The position numbers and the translations under genes were made by a program. Shown here in pieces: positions 48,357 to 60,333 of a DNA stretch of 64,000 nt. Numbering within the stretch: the first letter of the stretch is position 1; the number at the start of each line of letters is the position of its first letter. The notes beneath the pieces were generated by a model. The model saw only the letters and a list, made by a program, of their open reading frames with translations, was not told the DNA's origin and did no database searches. Source of the stretch: Tiliqua scincoides (lineage: Eukaryota > Chordata > Lepidosauria > Squamata > Scincidae); NCBI RefSeq assembly GCF_035046505.1, contig NC_089822.1, positions 87,279,659-87,343,658 of the forward strand. The letters run 5' to 3'.

Positions 48357-49007
48357 TTAGTCAGTGACCATGCCTTATTTCCTCCCGCTAGAATGGTACC
48401 CTTATATGGTATTACATTTTACACTCAGTGAATGTTTAGTACAATGTAAAATGTTATACCAGCTATAGGTGCATGTAGGCATGCAGGTACAGCTGGTCCC
48501 ACTGCAGAGTTCCTTCTGCTGTTTGAGCCTGGCTTCCCCTGGCTTCTCAACTTGTTTTACCGATAGTGGTCAGCACAACAAATACAGGTTCAGTTATCTG
48601 CCTTGTACCTCTTCCTTATTCTTCAGGTGGGCCGTTTGCCTTTTTATTTTCTGAGCATCCCATGTACATTTATTCAATTAATATACATGCACTCATGTAT
48701 ACAACCCTCCCACCTTATTTGTTTTAAAAGGCAAATTAGTGTTAAAAATATTGGAAAAAAATTGCCTCAGGGAGGAGAGAGGGTTAGTAGCAACCAGTTT
48801 CCAACCAATCAGTGCTATGCACATTCTGCTTCTGTTTTAAATCCACAGAATCAATGTCTCCTAAAATCAATCCAGGAGAGAAGATCGCATGCCTGAACAA
48901 AAAAGCAGTGACTGTGCCTTGACAGGGTACTTCCCATTCAAATTCTGTACACATCTCTAGGATGCTTGGTGTGGCATCACTACAACATGATGTTACATGG
49001 CCAATAG
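48357..49007. other. Intergenic DNA, no feature recognised
   Basis: AT-rich and without exon or repeat signatures that I can name. Confidence 0.5.
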
Positions 49008-49014
49008 CTTCAAT

Positions 49015-49222
49015 CAGCGGTTTTCAAACTGTGTCGTGACTAAATTTTGGGTGGTTCGCAAAACTGAAGGCAGATTAGGCTATGTGCATCAAGGGTTAAA
49101 CAAGCTGCGACTTGGGGACAGAGCACTACTGCCCAGTCACCACCATAACCACATACCCCTTGGCATTTATAAATCAGGCAGCAGCCTCTGGTAGGGCCTC
49201 TAGAAAGTGTGAGAACCACTGG
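49015..49222 (+). mobile_element. hAT-like element
   Basis: Starts cagcggttttcaaactgtg and ends aaagtgtgagaaccactg (boundaries to within a few bases). Shares 'ggctatgtgcatcaagggtt' with 21814-22069. The flanking 8-mers agree only partly. Confidence 0.7.
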
Positions 49223-49224
49223 CT

Positions 49225-51188
49225 TAGATGACTTTTCAAAATGATGGCAACAAGTTATAATAGCTCTGGAACCTCCTTGTATACTCTGACTACCCCAACA
49301 CAATGAAAAAAATGGGGAAGCCACCTCTTCCAACATACCCTCCTTGTGAGATTCCAGAGGCATTTACATTTAGATGGTTGCTGGGATAGCATGATGCTGA
49401 GCAATGATGCGTGGTGTGAGGGCAGAAGGTGAAGTAGTGATGCCCTGCTGGGGTTCTTTGAAAAGCACCACTTCCGAAGCTGTGACTGTGCAAACACAAC
49501 CCATTCACTCTGACTGGCTGGGGCGCACAGGTTGTGTTTGCGTGATCCCAGCCATGGCGGTGGCAGTGGGGCATCACTGCCTCGCCTTCTGCACTCACAC
49601 CTCTTGTCCCTGATACATAGCTAGATAGGCCTGGGTCCTGTATGATTTTTGAAAGAAAATTTTGCAACACCCGTGCTGCAACTGAGCAGATGGGTGTAAA
49701 ACCAATTCTTCTCCAACAAAAAGGTAAAATGCTTTGAGTTTCAACTGGCTATGAATCAAGTCTTTGTAACAATGTAATTTATACATCTTTCAAAACTGCA
49801 GATGCTGAACAGATTAATCTGGAAGTATAACCTGAAAGACTAGGTCTGAAATTTCAAGAATCCACAGTATTCTAAAATACACTTTGGCACAATGCAACCA
49901 AAGTGATAGTACCGTATTTATAGTTCCTGCCAATATAGTTGGGTTAATAAGCATCAGCTTAATGTTAAATCTCCACAGTTGAAATCAGTAGGGCTGAAAA
50001 GTGCTGAACTTTGACTGCATCATGCACCCAGATTTTCAAGTTTTTTAAAAGCAAAAGGCAAAAAAAACAAAAACCTGTTGATTGGTATTTTGGCACCACA
50101 TGGGTGATGTGTCAATGCCCTGTTTACTATTCCTGGTCACAGTAATAGAAACAGGCATTTTGTGATGGCACAAAACATTGCTTTGCAAGTTCTTCGAAGA
50201 CTGCGGGGAATGAATCTGCATAACCCATGTATATCTTGTTTCTCTATCATATGTGCAATATACATGTAACAGCCTATTTGAGATTTTATATATGTTATAT
50301 ATTTAATCTATGCAGGAAGCTGTCCAAGGGAAAAATGCAACGAACAATATATTCAATAAATTCAGAGCATTTTGTATTTCTTGGTTTCTATAATCTCTTC
50401 AAGCGTGGGTTCCCACCACTGATTGCTAATACACATCTTCATATTAGCTTGCATTTTTATCAAACCTAATTTGCTTCAGACAGGTGAATTAAGCTGCCCA
50501 GTATCCACCCCAGTGCAGGGGAATCTCACAAAAATGGACTTCAGACTTGCCATTGAGAAGGCTAATTGGCCACGCAGCCATATGTATGCTTTGCTCTTTA
50601 GCAGATAGATGTCCTCGGGCTCCTTCAGGGCCGCCTCCTTTTTGGAAACATTGTTACACACAGTTATTTCAAAGGCGATTATCAAAGGGACAGATGACGG
50701 TTTTCAGCGTGGGTGTGATTTTTCTAAGCATAAAATAGTCTTGCCATTTGGGGGGGGGGAGCTCCCATCATTGCATGCTTATAGAGGACAGCTGTATACA
50801 GTAGGCAGAGCCTTGTAAGCTCCTGATCAACAGTGCACAGGACTAGAAACAACTGTAAAATAATCTAGGCCAACCTTTGGCTGTAGGTAGATGGCTCTTC
50901 CATATACCAGCAGCAGCACTCCCTCTTTCCCAGTAAAAGTTAACACGGCCTCCAGATTATAGTGTGTGTGTGTGTATAGTGTGCCACAAACAGAAAAGAG
51001 GGCAAACCAGCTGGAAATTAATAGGAGGCAGGAACATAGCAAGCACGGGAGCATCTCCTCCAGAGCTAGTACAAAGATTGTAATTATAACATTGATTGTA
51101 GTGCTTTGTAATGTAATCCTTACTTGCAAGCAAGTCAGCTTTGTCCAAAGGGACTTACTGCCTTGTAGATATGTTTAGGATAGAAGTC
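49225..51188. other. Intergenic DNA with candidate conserved stretch
   Basis: No exon is supported. A short (gt)n run lies at about 50962-50975. Inverted words 'aaggtgaagtagtgatgccc' and 'gggcatcactgcctcgcctt' near 49429 and 49568 form a loose inverted pair within 49400-49600. 50420-50720 is listed separately. Confidence 0.5.
50420..50720. promoter_or_regulatory. Candidate conserved non-coding element
   Basis: Repeat-free stretch with 'acctaatttgcttcagacag', 'ggctaattggccacgcagcc' and 'tcaaaggcgattatcaaagg', which contains two TCF/LEF-like tcaaagg words. Composition-only call. Confidence 0.33.
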
Positions 51189-51191
51189 TTA

Positions 51192-51370
51192 GGGCCCAAT
51201 CCTATCCAATTTTCCAGGACTGGTGTAACCATGCCAGTGGGGCATGTGCTGCATCCTATGGTGGGGAGGCAGTCACAGGGGCGTTCTCAAGGTATAGGAA
51301 CATTTGTTCCCTTACCTCAGGCCTGCATTTCGGTTGCACCAGTGCTAGAAAGTTGGATAGGATTGGGCCC
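51192..51370. mobile_element. PIF/Harbinger-like MITE, TTA duplication
   Basis: 179 bp with arms gggcccaatcctatccaatt and agttggataggattgggccc, flanked by exact tta (51189-51191, 51371-51373). The least diverged copy of the family in the window. Confidence 0.92.
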
Positions 51371-51599
51371 TTAAAGTATTGGACACATGATCTCAGTAAC
51401 CCCTCTGATGTGTCTCATTTATTGTTATGAAAATAGCATTTTCTGGAGAAGTATGTGTGCAAAATTCCTTGCAGAATCTGGTATGATTTATTTGACAAAA
51501 TAAAATATAGAACAATCTCAGATATCGTTTTTACAGTTACTAATCCCCCCCCCATAAAAAATCACAGTAATTCCCACTTCACCTATCAAACAATTAACA

Positions 51600-51781
51600 C
51601 AGGGTGATCAGATACAACTGAGGACAGAGTGCCTGTACCTTTAACCATTGTATAGAAGCGGGGGAATTTTGGCAGGTGCAGCTTTTCAAACCCTTCCATG
51701 CTAGGCTGCACCTGCCAAAATTCCCTGTTCTATTCAGTGGTTAAAAGTATAGGCACTCTGTCCTCCATTCAGGTTACCCTG
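51600..51781. mobile_element. Palindromic hAT-like MITE, copy 2, exact duplication
   Basis: 182 bp from cagggtgatcagata to caggttaccctg. The exact 8-bp duplication aattaaca lies at 51592-51599 and 51782-51789. The outer arms contain 'gaggacagagtgcc' and 'ggcactctgtcctc'; the inner arms are built on 'ttttggcaggtgcagc'. Same family as 10589-10772. Confidence 0.95.
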
Positions 51782-51789
51782 AATTAACA

Positions 51790-52375
51790 TAATCCATTCC
51801 TTAAAACACCTTGATCCTACTCCAGGTCATAACAGTTCAAAAAGCATTTCCAAATCTGGATAGGGATCTCAAAATCTTGCAACTTGACCAAAGCTTGTTA
51901 TGTGGAGTCAAGTTAAGCCTCATTGTTCAAATTGAGATCAAATAGTTGATTTGTCATTGTTGATGTCTTTAAACAAAACCTACCTCTGATTTCTTGATAG
52001 CTGGGATTCTTGAAGAAAACTTAAGCAGGTTTCTAGCTCTCATTGATGCAGAAGTGTGTGTGAAAACACAGCCACTCTGATCCAGAGATCTGTGTGTGCT
52101 GGTGTGCACATGGATTCCTAGCCTGGGTAGAGGGCAGTGTTGGTGTGATTTTTTAAACCATCACATAATATCTAGTTTTTCATACCTGGAAAAACTCCCA
52201 ATTTGAAGCATGAAAGTTTCCCATTTTAAGTTCCAATAAATGCATGCTGTTCCAATCAATGCATGTCATATTGCTCTGGATTACAGTTTGTTCAGTTTTA
52301 ATTATTCAAATGATATATTTATAGATAAATTCAGGGTTTGTATACAAAAAATAAAACAGGCATACTGAACTGAAT
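51790..52375. other. Intergenic DNA, no feature recognised
   Basis: AT-rich, with no repeat termini or coding signal seen. Confidence 0.5.
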
Positions 52376-52383
52376 GCTTAGAA

Positions 52384-52588
52384 CAGTGATTTTCAACCTT
52401 TTTCGTCTCATGGCACACTGACAAGGTACTAAAATTGACAAGGCACACCATCAGTTTTTGGACAACTGACAAGGCACACCCTGCTGTTGGTGGAGGGCTT
52501 ATATCCCAATGGTCCTATTAATAAATGACCCTCCACCAAACTCCCACAGCACACCAGCGTACCATGGCACAGTGGTTGAAAATGGCTG
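52384..52588 (-). mobile_element. hAT-like element (CAGTGATTTTCAACC family), copy 4
   Basis: Starts cagtgattttcaacctttt and ends ggttgaaaatggctg. The flanking 8-mers gcttagaa (52376-52383) and gcttagag (52589-52596) agree at seven of eight. Confidence 0.9.
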
Positions 52589-52976
52589 GCTTAGAGTCTC
52601 CCTTTAGCATCTGCCTGTCTGTATAAGTATACTGTCTGTATATCTGTCAGTAAACAGGGTTTTTTTTTGGGGGGGGGTAGGGTAATTTAAATGAGAAACT
52701 TTATGGGATGTCTAAACAAGATTCCAGGCTCAAACAGAGATGATGTGGATGTGCCCCCCCCCATGTAACAATATGTGTTAAAAAAAAGGACATGTCTGAT
52801 TATGTTTGAAAGAGAACAGCAAAAGGGGAAAAGAGTGATGCTGGAGTGGGATGTTGGGAAATCCAAGTACAGATCTCTCATGTAGTTTATTTTCATCCTC
52901 AAATTATTAGGCAACCCAATATGACCTCTGTTGTCAACTGTAATGGAAATGCACAAGATCCCTCAAGGAGATAAGG

Positions 52977-53492
52977 TGTGGTGTCAACAGTGGCCCCTTG
53001 CTCTGGCAGGCAAGCATGGGGTTAACACCAGGGCCTTAGACTGCAGTGAGTGTGCTGCACAGCTGAAGCCACTTGGAGGCAAAAAGCCCCTCAGGGTTAA
53101 AAGCAGCACCTGCAGGAAGGAAAAGGGTGTGGGTACTATGAGAGAGAATGGAACTGATGGATTAATGGACTGAGGAACTAATGGACTGGTTGATAGACTA
53201 CTGGACCTGTTGACTGATCAATGGACTAACTGACTAATGGACAGATGGGTGAATGGACTTTGAGGATTGCAGGAACAGAGACTGGTGTGTGACTACCATG
53301 CCCAAGACCTGTTGAAGCCCAAGGTGTTACTGTGGTGGCTGGAGAAACTGCTGGCAGGAGAGGGAAGGAAGGAGAACCTCTGCAGGTTGAACAGGTGAGC
53401 TACCCTGGGGGTGGGTCCAGCAGTGCAGAACCAGGGCCATTGTTGGGGAACAAAGGGGAGCTAATTAGCTTGAAGTGGACATAGGTTCTCTA
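52977..53492 (+). mobile_element. LTR-like repeat, copy 2 (fossil)
   Basis: Matches 25570-25971 at both ends ('tgtggtgtcaacagtggccc' at the start; 'aaaggggagctaattagctt' near the end) and in the middle ('gcccaagacctg', 'ctctgcaggttgaacagg'). Between about 53140 and 53265 it has a minisatellite-like series of 'actgatggactaatgga' variants absent from copy 1. No coding region; an old broken fossil of unassigned LTR family. Confidence 0.4.
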
Positions 53493-53817
53493 CCTGAAGA
53501 GAAGCTGGCAAAACAGATCTTTTCTTATGTTTAGCAGAGCTTATCAGTGATCCCCCTGAGTTCTTTTCACTGCATTTTCCGAAGCTCTTTTTCCACATGT
53601 GGCCTGCCTTCCCTCTCAGTGTTCTTTTGCTGTATCTGCATCTAAACAGGATGGTGGGTACTTGGATGAATACACCAAGGGGACAAAATGCATCACACTA
53701 TGACAGATGCAAAGGTCATATGCTTATAAAAAGCCCACTATTCTTTTTAAAATATATGCACATTGAGGCTCAGTTCTTTCCCATTCAAGGTTCACATACA
53801 TTTTAAAAGGAAAACTT

Positions 53818-53915
53818 AGAGGCCAATTCTAGGCATGTCTACTTAGAAATAAGTCTCATTATAGCCAATGGAACTTTATTCCCAGGAAGTGTGGATAGGA
53901 TTGCAGCCTTAGAGG
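53818..53915 (+). repeat. Dispersed ~91-bp repeat unit
   Basis: 'ccaattctaggcatgtctac', 'cattatagccaatgga' and 'gtggataggattgcagcctt' match the standard unit. Confidence 0.82.
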
Positions 53916-54854
53916 CTGACTTTTTAATAGCACTATAACTGACAGGATTATGCAAAGATGGTAGGTTTGCACCATCTCTTTTGAGATGCATTGTTTATTC
54001 TGAGAGCTGAATTTGCTGTTTCTTGGTAAAGATCACAGAGTCCTGTCTACCAGTGCCTCGGAATGCAGTTTCATTCAAATCAAACATGTGCAGTGTTTCC
54101 ATAAGGCAAAAAAAAAATATCATATTTAATTATAATGTCATAATTTCATTTGATGATTGAATGTTTTTTCAAGTTATCAACTTTTATGTTGATAAAAAGA
54201 CTAAAATCTCTCTGAGGAATAGCTCAATCCATTTTAATCATGATTTGGGGAAGAGAATGAAGTATAGTCTTTTGGAAACTGAAACATGTTTTTTTCCTTA
54301 TTCAGATACTGCCCAGAGGCACCTTCCATTTTTCAGTTCACTGCTTTTATGCATCAAACAGACATTTAGAAGAAATTCCCATGAAAAGAAGGCTCAACAA
54401 GGCAGGGAAAAATTCAGCACTAACATTATATCTTAGATAGTGTAGTCAGAACAGCCTGTGTGGTTGCTGCTCTTACCTTTATTTGCTGTTCATAAGATCC
54501 AAAAGTATTTTTGTGCCACCGATAGGGAATAGATATGGTTAACAAATATGTTTTATGTTTAAAACACACACACACACCCCATACAGCTGTGCCTAGGACT
54601 CAGGCTTCAAAATAAAGTTAGAACTATCCGCAGATGACCAAACTGGACTCCCCACCCAACCACCTCTGCCACCGACATACATCCAGTGGTGGCTGGGTGC
54701 TCAGGGGGTGCACATGCATGGTTGCCAGCTGTCTATTCTGGCAGCTGTGTTGCATGTGTTCACGCTGTGTCTGCAGCGCTGACAAAGAAAGCCTTCTGCT
54801 GACCGAACTAGCATTGAATGACAAGCATTCCATCAGCAGAAGTCACCCACAGGA

Positions 54855-55070
54855 TTGGGCCCTAACTCTAGGAGTAAAGCCCATTGCCTATAATGGGGTT
54901 TAATTCTTAATAGACATACATAGGATTGAGCTGAAAACTACAACATAGGAATTCCCTGATTCAAATTCTGCTTCTGCCATTAACTCACTAGGGATGTAAT
55001 CGTAAACACATTTACTAGGGAGTAATTCTCAGAACTCAGTGGGACTTACTTGCAAATAAACATGTATAGC
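54855..55070 (-). repeat. Two minus-strand ~91-bp repeat units
   Basis: Units at about 54855-54935 and 54985-55070, both diverged ('taaagcccattgcctataat', 'gggacttacttgcaaataaa'). Confidence 0.65.
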
Positions 55071-55355
55071 AGTGGTTCTCAAACTTTTAGCACTGGGACC
55101 CACTTTTTAGAATGACAATCTGTTGGGACCCACCAGAAGTGGTCATAACTAGAAGTGACATCAAACAGGAAAATTTTTAACAATCCTAGGCTGCAATCCT
55201 ACCCTGTATTTTCAGCTCTGTGTTTTTAATGATGGCTGAGCTAGATGGTACTCAAGCCATCTGAAACTGGCTTGGAATCCACCCAAGATTCCAGGTTCTG
55301 GAATCCACCCAACACCCAGGTTCTGACCCACAGATTGAAAAATGCTGCATTAGAC
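55071..55355 (+). mobile_element. hAT-like element, diverged
   Basis: Starts cagtggttctcaaactttta and probably ends near 'cacagattgaaaaatgctg'. The first 90 bp match 13805-13895 and the inverted end of 38393-38750. Internally it has 'aggctgcaatcctaccctgt', again a scrap of the 91-bp repeat. Confidence 0.65.
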
Positions 55356-55744
55356 ATTGAGCAGAGTAGGGGGGATCTTTCAGGGGTGCAAATAAAATTA
55401 TACAAAATGAAGTTTAAGATTTTTCAGGCTCAGCAACTAAAATTACCAAGAAAAAGACAGATTTTTTTTTTATTCAGGAGGGAAAGCTGTACAATGTACT
55501 ATTTCCCCAAATCATCATGAATTCCAGTTCTAAATTTTTAAAAACAATTGAAAAATGTTTGCACAATAGAAGGAAACACTAACGTGATCCAAATGCATCT
55601 ATTACAAAATGTCTCAAAAGCACAGGTATACAGAATAATTGTAATAGCAACAACAGAGCACAATATTTAAAAATCTCATTTTTTTTTCCCAGTGGAAGAG
55701 CACAAGCAGCATATGAACACTCACCCACTGAAAGCAATAAAACT

Positions 55745-56075
55745 AAGAGCATAATATGCATGTCTATTTAAAAATGTCCTATTGTGTTAAATGGGGTTAA
55801 CTCATAGGAAAGTGTGCATAGGATTGCAGCATTAAAAGTGCCTAACTTTCATGCATGCTAATAGCTATTAAACTAATTTTCACTGCAGTAACAAATCGTA
55901 AGAATAATATTGTATTTCCTCCACCAGCTGGTACTCAAGGTGTGTTACAGCCAACAAAAATGCAGTACTTACATAAAAACCATAAAGGCTGCTATCCTGT
56001 GCATACTTTCCTGGGACTATCAAATAATATAAAACACAGTGAGGCTTCCAAATAAACATTCTTGGATTGCACCGA
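55745..56075. repeat. Two further ~91-bp repeat units in opposite orientation
   Basis: A plus unit at about 55750-55840 ('gtgtgcataggattgcagca') and a degraded minus unit at about 55985-56070 ('ggctgctatcctgtgcatac'). Confidence 0.6.
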
Positions 56076-56427
56076 AAGCCATATTGTAATATTAAAACAG
56101 ATTTGGAAAGAAAAAAATTCTGGAAAGAAAAGTAGGAAGTTATGTTGAAAAGAAACCTCACACTTAAAAGAATATGACTATCATTAAACAAACAAAAAAG
56201 ACACGGATTAGTATTCTTACCACAATTAGCTGGTTTTCTTATAGGTAGTTAAAATACAATCTCCAACCTCTTCCTGTGACATAGTAAGTTTGTTAGTTGA
56301 TGGGACTACTTTAGAGTCACATAGTCTTTAAATGTCTACAAGGAATTTTTTTTTTAATTTAAGTGAAGCATGTCTTTGTTAGAAGGCCATCAGGTTCTTC
56401 ACGAAGACCACACAAATATGTAACACA

Positions 56428-56429
<2 letters not shown>

Positions 56430-56475
<46 letters not shown>
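56430..56475. repeat. (GA)n microsatellite
   Basis: About 22 uninterrupted ga dinucleotides. Confidence 0.97.
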
Positions 56476-56480
<5 letters not shown>

Positions 56481-59114
56481 GACTTCTCACACCCATTGTG
56501 TCTTCAAATACAGTATGCAATACTTTGTACCTGCTTGAAGGGGCTACAAAATATTAAGTATTCACCTAAGTGGAAGTCATTAAGGAACATGGCTATTCTG
56601 ATGGGCAGTAATTTCTGTCCTGGCCCATGTATCTCTCATAACTAACAAAGTCTGGGCATTCAAAGCTAGCATCCCTACTGGCTTGACCCAAATCTACAAT
56701 TAGGCTAATAATTGGCCCCAAATCCTAGGACCAAAGGCTGATGGTGAACATTTTGTGATCATTGATTGTGGAAAGTTGGAAGAAGGCTATAATGCAGTGA
56801 GATTTGAGGAAATCCACCAACAACTTATTGGAAACCAGGTGTGCTCCCTCAGATGAACATGTTCATGAAAACGTCTATCATTAATAATAGCCATGATAAT
56901 TAAATGGAAAGTCAAGTACAGGAGCAATATCTTCTGAATACCCAGTGATGGGGGCAAGTCTTCACGTCCTACTCTGGGCTTCTCAGAAACACCTGCCTGG
57001 ACACTGTTTGAAAGATAATGCTGGACTAGATGAACTTAGTCAAATCCATCAAGACTTTTTCTTACATTAATGTGAGAGATTGCTAGTGATAGACCTTGAA
57101 TCAGATCCCACAGCAACATTGAATCCATGTGCTTCTGGCTGATAAGCAGTTCTGTAACATGAGAGATTATCCATCCTAACAAGCACTTATGAATGACAGT
57201 GAAAAGCGGCCACTATTTTATGAACGACAATGTTTGTGAGAAGGAGCAGCACATTCTTGCAGAAAGGAGATTACACTGTCGTTGTCCTAAATTCCATTTC
57301 CACAATGATGCAGAATGCTTCTGAGGTTCTCTGGGAAAACAGTAATGTACTCTTATGTGGCAAAAGGGACGCAACGTCATTGAAGTGTATCTAACAGCCA
57401 TAAAGGTTTTAGATATCCATATCCAAAGGCATGGTCCATTTTCCTAGTCTTTAATCAATTTCTTTTCCTCTTTACCAATCTGGCGTCCGTACAGGCTGTT
57501 CAAAAGGTAAATAGTACCTCAATACATCTGTGTAGTGCACCCAAATATGATCACTGTAAGAGCCCAATTCTACACAGACCTACAGGAGCATATCTTGTGA
57601 TCCACTGCTGTAAGTCTTGTTGCAGTGACATTAAAAACATGCAACTGTCATGCATTCTGGATGCAGTGGTGCAAATGGCCAGAGGCTTCGTGTGCCTGCC
57701 AGCAGATCCCAGACACCTACTGGAGCAGGTACTGTGGTGGCAGGGATGGGCAAAGTACGGGCAGAGGGTGGGAAGGGAAGGATCTCTGTGGGAGCAGCAC
57801 ATACCAAAATCCTATGCCCCCTTCCTGGGCCAGACCTGTCCCCTGACTCTCTTCAGACTTATGCCAGCAAAAAAGATGAAGTAGGTCCAAGGAGATCCAT
57901 TAATGGTCAGGTGGCCTATAGAGAGGTCAGTGAAAAAGACTTACCTCTCCCAGGGTGTCTGGCCAACCCCCCTTCCCCACAAGATACAGCACACACTCCA
58001 TTGGCACTGCTGCATTGTGTAAATGGTGGGGGATAGGATTTGAGCATTAGTCTGCACCAGGTACAATTACTCGCATGTCCTATTCAGTGCAGGTACAATG
58101 ATTGTATAGTGTACATGGGTTATTGATGTGTAAACATGAATCCAGGTGCAATCACATGGAAATGTGTGCCTGGGTACCAACACATAACATGTAAACAGCC
58201 CTGTAGTTTACCATTCTAGTAGAGTCTCTATATCGGATGCTCGGAGAAGCCTTTCAGTTCTCAAGGTTTCTCAGTACAATGAGATAAAGAACATCCTTGA
58301 TTCCACTGTCAGCCATTTCTTAGACAGTGTCAGCATTGCCAGGGAGTGACCTTGAGCAGACGAGTGAGTAGAAGTTTCTTGATAAAAGTGCCATTTTGCT
58401 GCTTCTGGTCTCCATGTTTTAAAGGCTATGTTCCACATTTTGTCTCCCTCACTAGATGTTGCTGGGTAGACATGGGTTATTTTGAGGGCTGCAAATTTTA
58501 ACTGGTCACGTAATCAAAGTTTTAGCTGATTCATGACTTAGATGCCGCAAGTTAAGAGCACCTGTGTATTTTTGAAGCTCTTTTGGTTCTAGTTTGTTAC
58601 TGTACTTTAAGAGGAGACAAGTAAAACAATATTAAAAATAGCCATGAGTAGGCAAAGGCATGTAAAAAATGGTGAGTTCTGACACTTTCAGAGTGAGAGG
58701 AATCTTCCCATTTCAGTAACGCGCACATTGATTTACATTTGTCTTAATTAGTCGGTCACTTAAATGGTGGACATTCCAGATGCTTGTGAACCATCATGTT
58801 CAACCTGGAACTTGGCTTCTCCACAAGAAGGCAGACAAGGGATTGCCATGGAGGACCCAGTGCAAGGTTTTGCTCCAGGGCTCCCAGAAACATGCCACTG
58901 GCACTGATCACCAGAAAAAGGTGTCTTGACAAGCCAAATTATATATCTTAGGACCAGGGAGGTCATATCAAAATCAACCAAAGGCAGTGTTCCACCTCCC
59001 TTGGCACTGCTTCCTATTTAAGGATGCTACACATTACCGATTCTTCTGTAGATGAAGTTCATACAGTATTCCACTGGAACTAGACCAGCCCACTGAGGAA
59101 TACTTTTCATTTCA
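56476..59114. other. Intergenic DNA, no gene recognised
   Basis: No exon is supported. 57561-58045 may be a MITE of the 'agcccaat...' family: it begins 'gagcccaattctacacagac' and ends near 'ggataggatttgagc', with a GC-rich interior that gives spurious open frames. Confidence 0.5.
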
Positions 59115-59120
59115 ATCTAT

Positions 59121-59309
59121 GTAGTGGTTCCCAAACTGTGAGACGTGGCTCCCTGGGGAGTCATGGAAACCAGCCAGTGGAACTGTGGAATCCTCGATAA
59201 AACCCACCACCCTATACGATGTATAGGATTGTAGCCCTAATGGGAAGCTACAGCCAATGGTTCAGTAGGTCGAGGGAGTCACCATTCAAAAAGTTAGGGA
59301 ACCACTGAT
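59121..59309 (+). mobile_element. hAT-like element
   Basis: 'agtggttcccaaactgtgag' and 'aagttagggaaccactg' are inverted termini. The flanking 8-mers atctatgt and atctatgg agree at seven of eight positions. Confidence 0.78.
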
Positions 59310-59350
59310 CTATGGGATTAGCTGTTTTTGTTGGTTTCTATTAGAATATG

Positions 59351-60333
59351 CAGGGCTTTTTTTCTAATGGAACGCGGGGGGGACGGAGTTCCAGCACCTT
59401 TTTGCAGGGGCCCCTCCCCTTCGGAGGCATTCCAGGAGGGGGGGAGCAAAACAGAGGCACAGGATTGGACTTTAAGGCTGCCATCCTATCCACAGTAAGC
59501 CCCATTCACTAAAGGGGACTTCTGAGTAGACATGCATAGAATTGGGCTCTTAGGCTGCAATCCTAGGCACTTTCCTGGGAGTACGCTCCATTGACTAGAA
59601 TGAGACTTACTTCAGAGTAGACATACCTAGGATTGGGCTCTTAATCCTGGCAGAGATATATATCTGCACCTGTTTTCACATGCTAAGGGCATGTGAAAAG
59701 GGATTCTACATGTGTACAACATGCTGTCCAGCCTTGCCAGATATCCTCCTCGTCCTTCCCCCACAAGCATGCCCTCTGCCAGCCAGCCTTTGCAGCTCCT
59801 CTCCAGCAATGCACAGCAGCTGCTCAGGGCAGCAGAGAACATACAATTGCATGCCAAGCGCCTTCCCAAAGACACAGAGTATTCTGATACCTGAATTAAA
59901 CCATATTTAATCCCTTGTCTGCACACATAGCTGTTTCTATGTGCACCTAAGGACCCCTCTCGTGTAAGAATTCCTTTTTTGTTCTTACTCCCACAGTTGC
60001 TTAGAGTAATTTTACTACATGGAACTCATGTAAGCCATTTTTCAGAAACCATTCACTGCTTCCTCTCCTCGAAGTAGTGCCACACTACATACTACATGCT
60101 ACAAGTGCACCTGTACAGTATTTTTCCCCATGTGTAGAAAAAGTAGCTAGGGGGAAGGGGATGTGGAGATTGACAGCCCAATCCTATGCATGTCTACTCA
60201 GAAGTAAGTTCATCTTTAGGGGGAAGCACATAAAAAATATTTTATTTCTCCAATAAATAAATAAATAAATAAAATAAATAAAGGATTAACAAGATGTGAG
60301 TTCCTGCACCTTTTTTTCACAAAAAAAGCACTG
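59351..60333. mobile_element. hAT-like element (CAGGGCTTTTTTT termini) with inner repeats
   Basis: Starts cagggctttttttctaatgg and ends tttcacaaaaaaagcactg. The flanking 8-mers agaatatg (59343-59350) and agaatacg (60334-60341) agree at seven of eight. Inside are two minus-strand 91-bp units (about 59475-59555 and 59552-59645), part of a plus unit (60178-60215) and an (aaat)n run at 60252-60283. Its right end lies in the predicted 3' UTR of the guanylate cyclase gene. Confidence 0.85.
60241..60246 (-). terminator. Candidate polyadenylation signal for the guanylate cyclase gene
   Basis: On the minus strand this reads AATAAA, about 466 bp after the stop codon. No AATAAA or ATTAAA was seen between the stop and this point. 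It lies inside the hAT-like element ending at 60333, so the transposon may supply the transcript end. Confidence 0.4.

Noticed and set aside
25570-53492. A single LTR element spanning both LTR-like copies
   Set aside because: The interval holds a host gene and many unrelated repeats, and no viral coding sequence was seen.
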